Positions 13,801 through 25,800 of a stretch of 64,000 bases of DNA are shown one piece after another. This DNA is from Branchiostoma floridae (Eukaryota; Chordata; Leptocardii; Amphioxiformes; Branchiostomatidae). The stretch spans positions 23,253,406 to 23,317,405 of the forward strand of contig NC_049985.1 of the NCBI RefSeq assembly GCF_000003815.2, given 5' to 3'. Made by a program: the position numbers and the translations under genes. Position 1 is the stretch's first letter. Every line of letters begins with the position of its first letter. The notes below the pieces were generated by a model, which did not search any database, was not told the DNA's origin, and worked only from the letters and a program-made list of their open reading frames with translations.

Positions 13801-16800
13801 GTAAAGTCAACTGTCGAGTGCAATTAAGGCAGAGATGAGGCTGAAAGTGTGATTCGGACAAAAATTTAGGTGAGTCCAATTTCATTAACTTAAATCTTAT
13901 CAACATTAACTAACATAGCTATTGTTTTTCCATGAAAAAAATAAACGACCGATAGTGATTATTTGTGTGCTGCAACAAAGTGGCTCAGTACATCAACCTA
14001 AGGTGTACAGCTTTGCCGCTAAGAATAAAAATGGGAAAAATGCGGCTTCAAGTAAATCTTTTTCGTTGCTTGATACAAAATTGGCAAAACTAGAACTTAG
14101 TAGAAGTATGTCAATGTACATACATCTTCACCAATGTATGACAATATCATGTTTAAACTGATGCAAGCTACCCTTTCGTCATTTGTGTAGTACCAAAAGT
14201 ATTCACTCTGCCACTGAGTAATTATAATGTTGAACTTGAATCAAATTTCAAATGTAGGTTAAAAGCCTGTAGCACAAATTATTATTAAATAATAAGTACA
14301 AACCCATCATCTTCCCGATCAAAGGCAAGGCGAAGTTCGTAACCAGCCGGTGAGAAGGTATCTCCAGTGTTAGTACCTCTGCCATGAATAAGCTGTACTC
14401 GGGCCTGAGTGAGTTCACAGAAAGAATGACATCAGGTAGATACAGTACTTTTTTCACTGATTTCATATAGAATAAGAATAAAGAACTTCGTATAAAACCA
14501 AATACATTCTGTCAATCTACGATAACCATTTTACCTAGTTGTAGTAGAATGGGTCATCCGCAACCACAGATTACAAAATTCGGTCTTCTTGTTGACCAAA
14601 TTGAAGCTTCCATAGTTTGAGTTTATCAATATCCACAATTAGCTGAACAGTATACAAGTGCATTGCAGATCCTCTTTCTGTGGTCTTATCAACATATGCA
14701 TGTAACTGAACAAAACTACCTGACACACAAAGAATACCAATTATGCAGAATTTACATGTACATAAAATCAAAAGGTCAGACATCGAAGTTAGGGCTGCCC
14801 ATTGACAAGCATGTTGAAATACACTGAATGAAGGCTTCAAAAAAGTACTAACCTATATTTCAATCTTAAAAATTCTTCTCCACCAGAAAGTCACTTGGGT
14901 CTAGTTTACACAATGTATAACCATTCAAATAAAGCAGAGGGTTGTTCGGCTCATTCTCCGAGAAAAGCTCGCTCTATGAAAGAAACCTCACCTTTGACCC
15001 CTTTTCCTCCTGATACAACCGGTAGCACCCTATAACTAAAACCTGTCATGACACCAGCTAAACTGCTAAATTGAACAAATTTTGACCCAAACAGGAAAGC
15101 TTAGGCCCTACCTGTCCCTTGTAACTCAAAAAGTACACAAATTGGGCACAAATTTTCAAGGAAAAGAAGGATTTTAAGTCACCCATTTTTTGCCCTCTAC
15201 CGCGCAACGCAACTCGGACGTCAGCCCAAAAGTCAGATACAACATAAGGCGTAACCTAAAATCCATATGCGAGGTCAATGTGGCAAACAAAAGACTGTCC
15301 ATCATAATTAGCAGTTCAACCAATGATAGTATGGCAATTAAGAAATCGAGCAATAATGGCTGCATGTCTGTGAAATTTTTTGCATTATTATGTTTTTATT
15401 TTGCATCTTCTAAGGGACTATGGGATCAGTCAACGCGACTCTAAATTGCTACATCCTTCGGAACATAACACTTAACTCATGATATTATTATTTGATCTTA
15501 TACTGTGAAAATCTGTGTACATGGTTTTGTGGGAAAACTAAATGGGAGCTGATTCTAGAAATACGTTTTGTCTGTTTGCCTCATTGAGCTCGTCTTTGAT
15601 TTATCATCAGAAAGAAAGATCGAAAGAAAAGAAAGAGAAATGTGTACAACAACATCTCCTCACCTCTTCAATATCGCCACCTGCGCTGGACAGGAGGTCT
15701 CCACCTCGCGCCAGAACCTTGTCAAATTCTTCATCCGCCTTGTCAAACTGTCCGGAGAAGTAGTCCTCCAGGGCACTGACAACCTTTCACATACAAAAAA
15801 AAATCAATCAGTATTTATTTAACGATCCATAAATAGTTTCCTCGGGTTGGTAAATACTCAAAAATACTTCTTTCAACCATCATCAGGATAGAATTGCTGG
15901 ATCTACAACTCATGTGAGATGAGGGGTGGGGGGGTGGGGGTGGGGGAAGCGGGTACAGACTGAGTCACGGATAGCATTCTCACTGCTGCAGCGCCACCTA
16001 CATCGGCTATAAGTATAAGTAGCAGTGAGAAGGAAATTCTACCCTAATGACCAGTGTCTGATAGACACCGGTTGTGTTTGAAGAACTTTGCTATTTGAGT
16101 ATTTTACGATATCTAGTAATATACAGTGGTGGCCCCGAAAGAACACCGCAATTTCTTTAAAGAAGTAACTTATATTCAACTTCCTGATTTATTGCCGCTG
16201 TGCAATATCTATCATGACGATAGCTTATAATTCTTGTAAACTATGTATGACATGAATGCTAATTTTCCAGCTATTTTACACAAATTACAGTTTAGCTGAA
16301 AACCAGGTCTTTTTAATTTTTCGAATCTGCCGAGGATGTTTTTGTTATTCAGATAACCAAACCAAAGGCTGAATGTCTGACACGTTCCTAACTAACTATT
16401 GTAACAAGGTGGATTCCTACCTTTAGTGCTGTTGGCGCTTCTCTCTGACCTCAGTGATCCTCTAGACTGCGAGTAACTTGTCGCGTAACTCTAACACTAC
16501 TAGTAACCGAACCTAACTCTAAGCGTGCACGCTTCTCAACTAACTAGTCTCAACATGAACTGGAACTATAACAACAGGGGTCTTCCCTGACCTCTCTTGA
16601 CCGCGCCTGATTCCCCGGTTACACTTCCCCCCCCCCCTTTCATAAGACACGTCCTTGTGTCTCGTTAAACGTTCAATCTGTCTGGGGGTCGCACCCGCCT
16701 CCTGGACCGGGTAAGTTCTCGAGGAGTCGGCGGTGCCGGTGCGTCACACACCCTCTGCTCTGAGTCCTCGTGCATATGGCAGTGCCACTCCTTCTCAGGG

Positions 16801-19800
16801 TCCACCGTCGCAGCCTGTTCCGGAGACAGCCTTCTCCAGGTATCAAGCCATCACACTGTACCCAATCCTGGGGCTCTACCTCCTCTTTTAACTCCTCCTG
16901 CACCTCTGTCTCCACAGCCTCTGCTCCTGCTTCCTCCTCTTCATCAGGCTGTGCCTTGCAGGGTTTCAGCCGGTTGAAATGCACTATTATACGTTTCCTG
17001 CCTCTCTCCCTCTGAATTCTGTACGTCAACAGCGAGAGTTTCTTGACAACTTGGTACGGGGGTTGCTGGCGCAGTAAGCCACACTCGGTCTCCTACTTCA
17101 AACCCTTTGCCTGAACACTTGCGGTCATAAATTTCCTTCAGTCTTCGGTGAGCCGCCATTAAGTGCTCCCTCGTTCTGTCGTAAGCCAAAGCGAGCTCTT
17201 TCCTCAAATCTCTAGCTTGCTCACTCAGGTTTCCTGGAGGCTCCAGGCGGGCTGTCGGCCACATGATGTCGGCTGGTAGTCGTGCCTCCTCACCATACGT
17301 GAGGAAGAACGGCGTGTATCCAGAGCTGGCATGCACGCTCGAGCGGTACGTGAAAAGTGCAGGCTGTAGTCTTACGTCCCAGTCAGTGTGGCTATCATTC
17401 ACATACATCTTCAACATGTTCAAAAGGGTTCGGTTGAATCACTCAACCATGCTATCTCCCTCCGTATGATATGCTGATGTTCTTGTTTTGTCTATCCCCA
17501 GCTCTTCACAGAGTGTCTTGACAACCTCGGAATCAAAGTTCCTCCCCTGGTCACTATGTAACTGGTAGGGGATACCAAACCGGGTGATCCACGTATCCAA
17601 CAAGGCTGACATACTGACAAGGCAACTGCCTCTACCGACTTGGTCAGATAGTCTGAGATGACCAAAATGTATTTGTTCCCTCTCTTCGTTTCTGGCAGCG
17701 GCCTGAGAAAGTCTATAGCTATTCTTTCCCACAGAAAACTGGGCTCGATGGTACCAGAGGAGCTCTTCCCTTCTTCCCGCCTGACTTCTTCCTAGCACAG
17801 TCCCTGCAGGCGCCGAAAAACAGCTCTACATCTACTCCCAGGCCTTCCCAGAAGAAACGGTCTCTCACTCTCAGGGTTGTCTTGTCTACCCCAAGGTGAC
17901 CGCTCAGCACCCCGCCGTGACACTCTCGCTGCTCGGAATACTCGCCTGCGTAAGGCCCCTGGGACAATGAGCTGTAACTTGCTTGAGCTGTCTGATCGAA
18001 TACCACCTTTTGTACAGCACGCCGTCCGTAATCTCCAGCCTCTCACTATCATCCCAGTAACGGATGCCATGTTTACTCAGCGGGGTTGGCCTTGCTGTCT
18101 TATCTGTGTCTCCTGCCTCTATCTCCCACGGAATGGGCCCAATGTCAGTGTCACCCAGCTGCAACTGTCGCAGGTCCTCTCCTGCCGCCAACGGAACCAC
18201 TCTGGCGTCTCCAGATTAAGCTTGAACTGACATGACCACAGCTTGTTCGTCTGACAACCCACACTGCCGGCATGGCAACCGTGATAACGAGTCCGCATTA
18301 CTATGACTCCTCCCAGGTCTGTGTTGTACAGTGAAGGGAAAAGACGCCAGCTTTTCCAACCATCTTGCGACCTGGCCTTCAGGCTCGTTATACCCTCTGT
18401 CCACTAGGACGGCGCTCTCGCCGCGCTCTCTCTGCATCCTAAAATTTGACAGATCGCTCAACGAATTGTATAGAAAAGAAACGAATCTTTTAACACTTTG
18501 TGTGTTTTGTTGACTTCCCTGTCACACTTCTACATTTTGTATAATATACCCAGTGTGAAAACGAATGTTACGCATATCCCATGTACGAGGGGTGATCAAT
18601 AAGTTCTCGGCCTAACTCAGAAATAATAAGCACAACTCAAATTTTGAGGCACAACTTTATAGTATGAAGCCTTTTATCAATATCCTCCAAATTACAAATC
18701 ATTGGAGTCATTACTTTCCAGGCATTCGTTTTATGCAAATTAGAAGGCAAGTGGCGAGAAAAAAGTGGTGTGAATTGTGATCAGACATGTGTGGGTCGAG
18801 TTCCCCATGCCGTAAATTCACAAAAGACATTGTCAAAATGTTTGATAATCATTCTCCTCCTATTTCAAGCAAAAAGAATTGGGTGTCTGACTTCCAGCAG
18901 CGCAAGTTCGATCGCACACCTCAGGTCAGGTCAATTGTCCCATTTTTACCGTTCTCCCTTACCTAACATTACTGGGTGTCGCCTGCAAAGTAATGATCAC
19001 AATAATTTGAATTTTGGTACAGATTTATATAAGACGTTATACTTGACATCTATGTTTCGAAATCTGAGCTGTGCTTATTATTTCTCCGCAAAACCGAGGA
19101 CTTATTGATAATCCCACGTACTTGTATAAAATCTTATATAAATGTGTACCAAAATTCAAATTATTGTGATCATTACGTTGCAGGTGACACCCAGTAACGT
19201 TAGGTGAGGGATAACGAAAAAAAAGTGGACAATTGATCTGAAACCTGAGGTGTGCGGGTCAAATTGTCTGATCACACTTCACCCTTCTTTTTCTCGCCAC
19301 TTACCTTCTAATTTGCATAAAACGAATGCCTGGAAAGTAATGACTCCAATGATTTGTAATTTGGAGGATATTGATAAAAGGCTTCATACTTTAAAGTTTT
19401 GCCTCAAGATTTGAGTTGTGCTTATTATTTCTGGGTTAGGCCGAGAACATATTGATCACCCCTCGTAGGTCGCAGTGAAAGCGCAGCGCGATCGCCGTCT
19501 ACTGGAAAGGGGGCCTTAAAGGACATAAGCCACTGTAGGGCATGACGATCTGTTCTGACTGTGAACGGAGTCCCGACTAAATAGTGAAAGAAATGCCATA
19601 CTGAGTCCACGAGGGCAGGCAGTTCTTTTCTGGTTGTGCAGTATTTCCGTTCTGGTTTGGTCAGTGTAAGGCTGTAGTAAGCTATAGGATGTTCACACCC
19701 ATCCACCTCCTGAGATAATACTGCACCAAGCCCCAAGTCGGATGCATCCGTGTCCAGGATGAATGGCCGTCGAAAGTCGGGGAATGCTAAGGTGGGAGAC

Positions 19801-22800
19801 TCGGTAAGTTTCTGCTTTAACTGAGTGAAGATTCTGCATTCTTCCTCCCACATCATCATCTCTAGCTTGAACAGAGGAGACAGGGTTTATGCCTCTCAAC
19901 CTGAGGACTCTCTCGGCTTTCCGAAGTTCGGCCGTCGCTTATTCTTGGTTCTACTCGGCAGCTGTGCCACACTATGCACCACTTCAGTGTCTCCATCCTC
20001 TAGTATGGGGGATCAGGTGTCCAACTTTAGTTCCTCGGAATAAAGTCAGAGGCGGAGGCAGCAAACTTCGTATGGGGACGGGGGGCGAACATTTGCTGTC
20101 AAAATTTTCAGCACCTGTAGCACCGAAGGCGATACGGTTCGCGCCGGAAGCGCGACAATCCTAGGGGAGTCCGGGGGCATGCTCCCCCGTGAAAATTTGA
20201 AATCTTGACCCTCTAAAATGCCATTTCCTGCGTTTTTAGGGGCAAATTTTGCTGCCAGACTAAGCTAAGTTTGATGGCAATTCCGTTAGAAAGACACATA
20301 GTTTTAGCGAGGGCAATGCCCCACAAATATTTTCGCAATTTCGAGTGCCGAAGGTGCGAGCTGTTGCAAAGTTTGTCTGGGGAAATTTTGAAATCTGGGC
20401 CCTCTGAAACGCCATTTACTGTATTTTGAGGTACAAATTTTGCTGGCAAACTATGCTAAATCTAATCATGCCATTTTTATTGAAGAAAGAGATGTTGGAG
20501 GGCGATAACCCACGCCTCCACAAATTTTCACCATGTCATTTTGCGCCACAGTAGGCACAAGCCATCACTAGGGAGTTCCAGAGATGTTTACCGTCTGAAA
20601 TGTAATTTTCTGCATTTGAGGGCTAGGGGAACATTCTGCTTGTGAACTAAGCTAAGTACGATAGTAAAATTTCTCTTATAGTTTTTTGAGAGCAACGCTT
20701 CCGCAACATATTGTCCTGCGCCGAAGTCGCGAGCCGTCACAAGGTAGGTCTGGCGAAATTTTGAAATTTGGACTCAGGACTCTCTGAAACGTCATTTCTC
20801 ACATTTTCAGGAGTAAATTTTGCCAGTAGACTAGGTTGATTTAATGAAATTTCCATCATAAAAAAATACACAAGGATTCAGCTTGATTTTTTTTTTGGGG
20901 GGGGGGTGGCCGACACCCCTGCCTCCCCTGTGCCGCTGCCACTGTTTTAAAAGTTACCGGTTCTGGGGACCTGTTGATTAGTCTGACTGGGACAGTCTCA
21001 GCTGATGGACAAACTACAGTCCTCGCCCCTTGAACTTCCTCTTTGTGTACATCTGTGGGTTCAAATGAGGCCGACAACCTAACATTTTTCCAACTGTTGT
21101 TGGCATCTTGCATGCAACCTGGGGTAAGAACCTCGTGACGCCCAGGAATGGTGACATCTTCCATCAGGCCTATATCCTACACACATTTGGTTCCACAGAC
21201 CTGACCGTCAACTTGCACTGTTGACCCCGGACAGAGATGGTTTCACCCACAATGTCTAACACAGCTTGAACAGAACACATGAAATCAAGGCCCAAGATAC
21301 ATTTCTCCTGCAGTCCATGCACAACAAAAAGTCTCTTGGGAACAACTAATCCATTAATCACTAGAGGTGCCACAACAGATCCCAGTACCTTTAACATGCC
21401 CCCTCCAGCGGTGACAAATTTTTCCATACACGGTTTGAGAGGTTGGTCCCGCCCCCGAATCAAGTAAAGGCATCAATGTCGAAGTCCCACAATGAGACCG
21501 GTAAATATAACATTTGTCGTCTCACAGGCAAATCTTCATCGGATTCCTCGTGCACAACCGGCATCGGCGATGGTTTCCGGACGGGGAAAGATGTCTCCCA
21601 GCTTCTCCCATTTTTCCCGTTCATCCTTGTCTGTATTTGGATATCCCGCCAACAACAGGCCCCGGAGACGGACCTCGTAGTCGAGAAGGGACTCCCCGCC
21701 ACCTCTGGTGAAATGAAACAGCTCGTCCAATGACCGCTGTTGCTTTATTCTGGCGCCAAATCTTCCCGTCATGGCCGCATGCCGCAGTCAGCGCAGCGTA
21801 GGTGGCCGCCGTTGTCTCCCCCAAGCTCTCCGCGTACAGCTTCAGGGTCGGACCCTCCAGGTGCAGCATGAGATACGAGGCCTGGTCCTCTGGTTTCCAT
21901 CTCCTGAGTTTGGCTAGATGCCCGAACTGTGAGAGCCACGAGTCAAAGTTGTTGTTATTACTGGGGATTTTAACATAAAGGAGATTGATTGGTGTAGTGG
22001 GATGTCGACAGTGGGTACAGGTCACCATGGTCAGTTGTTACTGGATTGTCTGAATGACAACTTCCTCACACAACATGTCATGGAACCCACTAGACACAGG
22101 CTAAACCAGCAACCTTCAGTCTTAGACCTGGTAATTACAAATGAAGTCATGACTATAGGTAATCTTCAGTATGCACCCGGGCTGGGGAGAGGGGATCATT
22201 GCTGCTTAACTTTTTCCATAGACTGTGTGTTGGACAAAACCACAGAGTCTTTGCCAAGACGAAACTTTGGGAAAGGCAACTATGGGAAGGCTAAGGAGGA
22301 CCTCAGCAAAGTAGATTGGGACGAAATGCTGGGGGATCTGGATGTGACAGGAGCATGGTCTCAGTTCTGTGGTATCGTTGAGAAGGTTGTAGATGACTGC
22401 ATACCTTTGACGAAACCCAAACAGAAACCAAACAAGCTGTACATGAATAGACAGGCAATGAGGGCTAGAAAGAAAAAAAAGTAGGGCATGGTCTAAGTGG
22501 GCAAAGTCTGGTAAAGTTTATGACTACGTGAGGTATGCTAAGGCAAGGAACTATTTGAGGTCTTTGACAAGACAACTATGTAGTTCGTACGAACGAAAGC
22601 TAGTTAAGGATTTGAAAAGTAATCCCAAAGTGTTCTGGCGGTATGCAAAATCTCGTATGAGTACCAGACCCAAGATAGCTAGTCTTGTTCAGCCTGATAG
22701 CAATATAGCAGAGTCAGACTACGACAAAGCAGATGTGTTAAATAAATACTTTGCCAGTGTGTTCACTAATGAGGACATGGCCAATATTCCCAGTATGAGT

Positions 22801-25800
22801 ACCAAACCAGGAGTTCAAACCCTTGACAGGATTATGACCAGTCAGGAAATAGTTAGGGATAAACTTGCCAACTTAAACCCTGCCAAGTCGGCGGGTCCAG
22901 ATGATTTGCACCCAAGTCTTTTGAAGGAACTAGCTGACCAGTTAGCTTACCCGCTTACACAAATATTCAATAAATCACTAAGTGTTGGGAAACTACCTAG
23001 CAATTGGAAAGAGGCACATGTAACACCCATACACAAGAAGGGCAGCAGGACTGAGCCTGGTAACTACAGGCCAGTCAGTTTGACGTCCGTGGTTGGGAAG
23101 GTGTTGGAATCAATCATTCGAGACATTTTGGTGGATCATTTTATGGTTAACAATCTTTTCACTGACTCACAGCACGGTTTCGTCCCTAAAAGATCATGTA
23201 CAACCCAACTATTAGATGTCATGAATGATTGGTCCCTAAGCCTGGAGAGGGGTGAATCAGTCGACTCTGTATATTTGGACTTTAAGAAGGCCTTTGATTC
23301 TGTGCCCCACCAGAGGTTATTAGTGAAGCTTAAAGCATATGGAATTGATGGTACACTTCTTACATGGATGCGAGACTTCTTACACCAAAGAAGACAGAGG
23401 GTTGTGATAAATGGTTCACAGTCTCCTTGGTGTGAAGTTACAAGTGGCATTCCGCAGGGTAGTGTACTTGGGCCGACTCTATTTGTTGTCTATATAAATG
23501 ACTTACCCGATGTGATAACAAGCACAGTTAAGATTTTTGCAGATGATAGTAAAATTTACCGACCCATCTGTTCACATGCTGACCAGGTGGCTTTACAGCG
23601 TGACTTATGTGCGGTGGAGCACTGGTCAGAAATCTGGCAGTTACCCTTTAACGCTGGCAAGTGTAAGACTTTACATCTTGGAAGTAAGAACCAGAGGGCT
23701 AAGTACACACTAGGTGGTCATGAGCTAGAGCAAACTAGAGTTGAGAAAGATCTAGGTTTGGCAGTGGATGATCAGCTTAAGTTTCATGTTAATACTGCAG
23801 CAGCAGCTCTGAAGGGTAACCAGGTTTTAGGGCTAGTGAAGAGAGCGTTTACCAATTTAGATGAAAGTTCAGTACCCATTTTGTATAAATGTATGGTCAG
23901 GCCACACCTGGAATATGCAAATGTGGTCTGGGGTCCCCATTTTAGTACTGACCAAAAGATTATAGAGAGAGTCCAGCATAGGGCAACAAGACTGGTTCCC
24001 TCGCTGAAAGGGATGCCGTATAGTTCCAGACTCAGAAAGTTAAAACTACCAACTCTCAAGTACAGAAGGGAAAGGGGTGATATGATTCAGCTCTATAAGA
24101 TCATGACCAAAAAAGAGCGAATCGATCCCGAGAGCTTCTTTGAGCTAGCAAACCTCGACAAAACAAGGGGTCACTGCTTCAAGATTAAAGTGCCACTAGC
24201 CAGATCTAATGTGCGACGCCAGTCGTTCTCCACAAGGACAGTTCGATTGTGGAATTCTTTGCCCGAGGAAGTGGTAACAGCAAACAGTGTGAACGCTTTT
24301 AAAACAATGCTGGACAAGTTCTGGGAGCATAAGAGATACAAGGAATGAAGATCTAGAGGTTGTGCCAACAGGCGGGAGCCTTACTACAACGAAGTATCCT
24401 CAAGGTATCCTCAAGGTAAAGTTGGCAGTCCGCCTTAAAAATTTGACCAGGAGGGAATCACACTTTGCCGCCATTTTTCCTCGTCCTTGATCACAGCTTG
24501 ACAGCTTCCCGTGCGCGTACGTACGTTGACCGTGTCCTCCGCTGTGACCCACTTCTGACACCGGTGTAACAAGGTGGATTCCTACCTTAAGTGCTGCTGG
24601 CGCTTCTCCCTGGCCTCAGTGATCCTCCAGACTGCGAATAACTTGTCGCGTAACTCTAACACTACTAGTAACCGAACCTAACTCTAAGCGTGCACGCTTC
24701 TCAACTAACTAGTCTCAAGGTCTCAGAACACAGTATTTATACGCGACCCCCGTCCCCAAAAGTAGTTCGGGTTAAAATAGTGCACCGCAGTACTTGCAAA
24801 GGCCGTAGTTATTCTTCCGTGTACAACAGCGAGGTGGAAACTGTGGTGAATGGTAGAGGAATATATCGTTGTTGATACGGTATAAGTTGGATTACGTTGC
24901 TCCTTCGGCCAGCGGGAATTTGCGCCTTGATACTGTTACCGGCACTTCCTGTTCGTCGCCTGCAGTTCCATGACCTCCGCTGGGGGTCAAATCAAAGTGT
25001 CTTTTATAGAAAAACGAGCAGGCAAATCTATGCTCATTTTCAGATATGTTGTAGGTCGTACCCTCGACTTCAACATACTAAATTCTTGTAAATTGTATCT
25101 GCACCTTTCTATAAGTTTTGAGTCGTCGAACCACCTCACTTTGGGGTCCTTAACCATGTAAATCCCCATAGGCGGAAAACTGTGTTCTGAGACCTCAACA
25201 TGAACTGGAACTTTGAGGTAGCAGAACACAGTATTAGTGGGCGAACCCCGGGGAGTATGACGCGGGTACATAAAATAGTACGGATAAACTTGTTGAAGGA
25301 GAGGTAAAAAGCCTTATTTGAGGGGCAGCCAGATATAACCTGTGCTACGTGGTCACGGAAGGTGTCGACTCTGAGACTGCATGGTTTGGATTGTGAAAGT
25401 TTTCTATTTTGTGTATAAATGCGCTCCATTACGCAACTGCCTTTCTAGCGTGAGCCGGCTGCAGTTCTGTGACCTCCGCAGAGGGGCATTTCAAAGAGGG
25501 CGTGAGAAGACGATACGCCGACAGTATTTTTTTGTTTTTTAATATATTGTGGCTTGTACCTTCAACTCAAACATATCCGATTTTGGTATTCCAAAAGTGC
25601 ACCCTACTATATTTTTCATTGCGTCGAAGCTAGTCACCTTGAGGCCCTTAACTATAGAAATCCCCATAGGCCGAAAACTGTGTTCTGCTACCTTCAACCG
25701 CAACGGGTATTGGCCAAAAACTGACAAAAGCGTTATATTTGGGCAAAGTTGCTTGGTATGTCAGGTCCTGGCGTAGACTCCCTTGAAATAAGCCTGTTTG

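Larger units (their letters stand above)
21952..24417 (+). mobile_element. CR1-like non-LTR retrotransposon, 5'-truncated, 7-bp target duplication
   Basis: Exact AAAGTTG flanks it (21945-21951 and 24418-24424). It starts inside the endonuclease domain (ITGDFN, then SVLDLVITNE and GRGDHC) and ends with a duplicated TATCCTCAAGG motif after the stop. It interrupts gypsy gag on the opposite strand. Confidence 0.9.

Noticed and set aside
14248-14466. 72-codon minus-strand frame over exon 4
   Set aside because: Its phase fits neither neighbour. The in-phase reading between CTCACTCAG and GTTTGT gives a different peptide.
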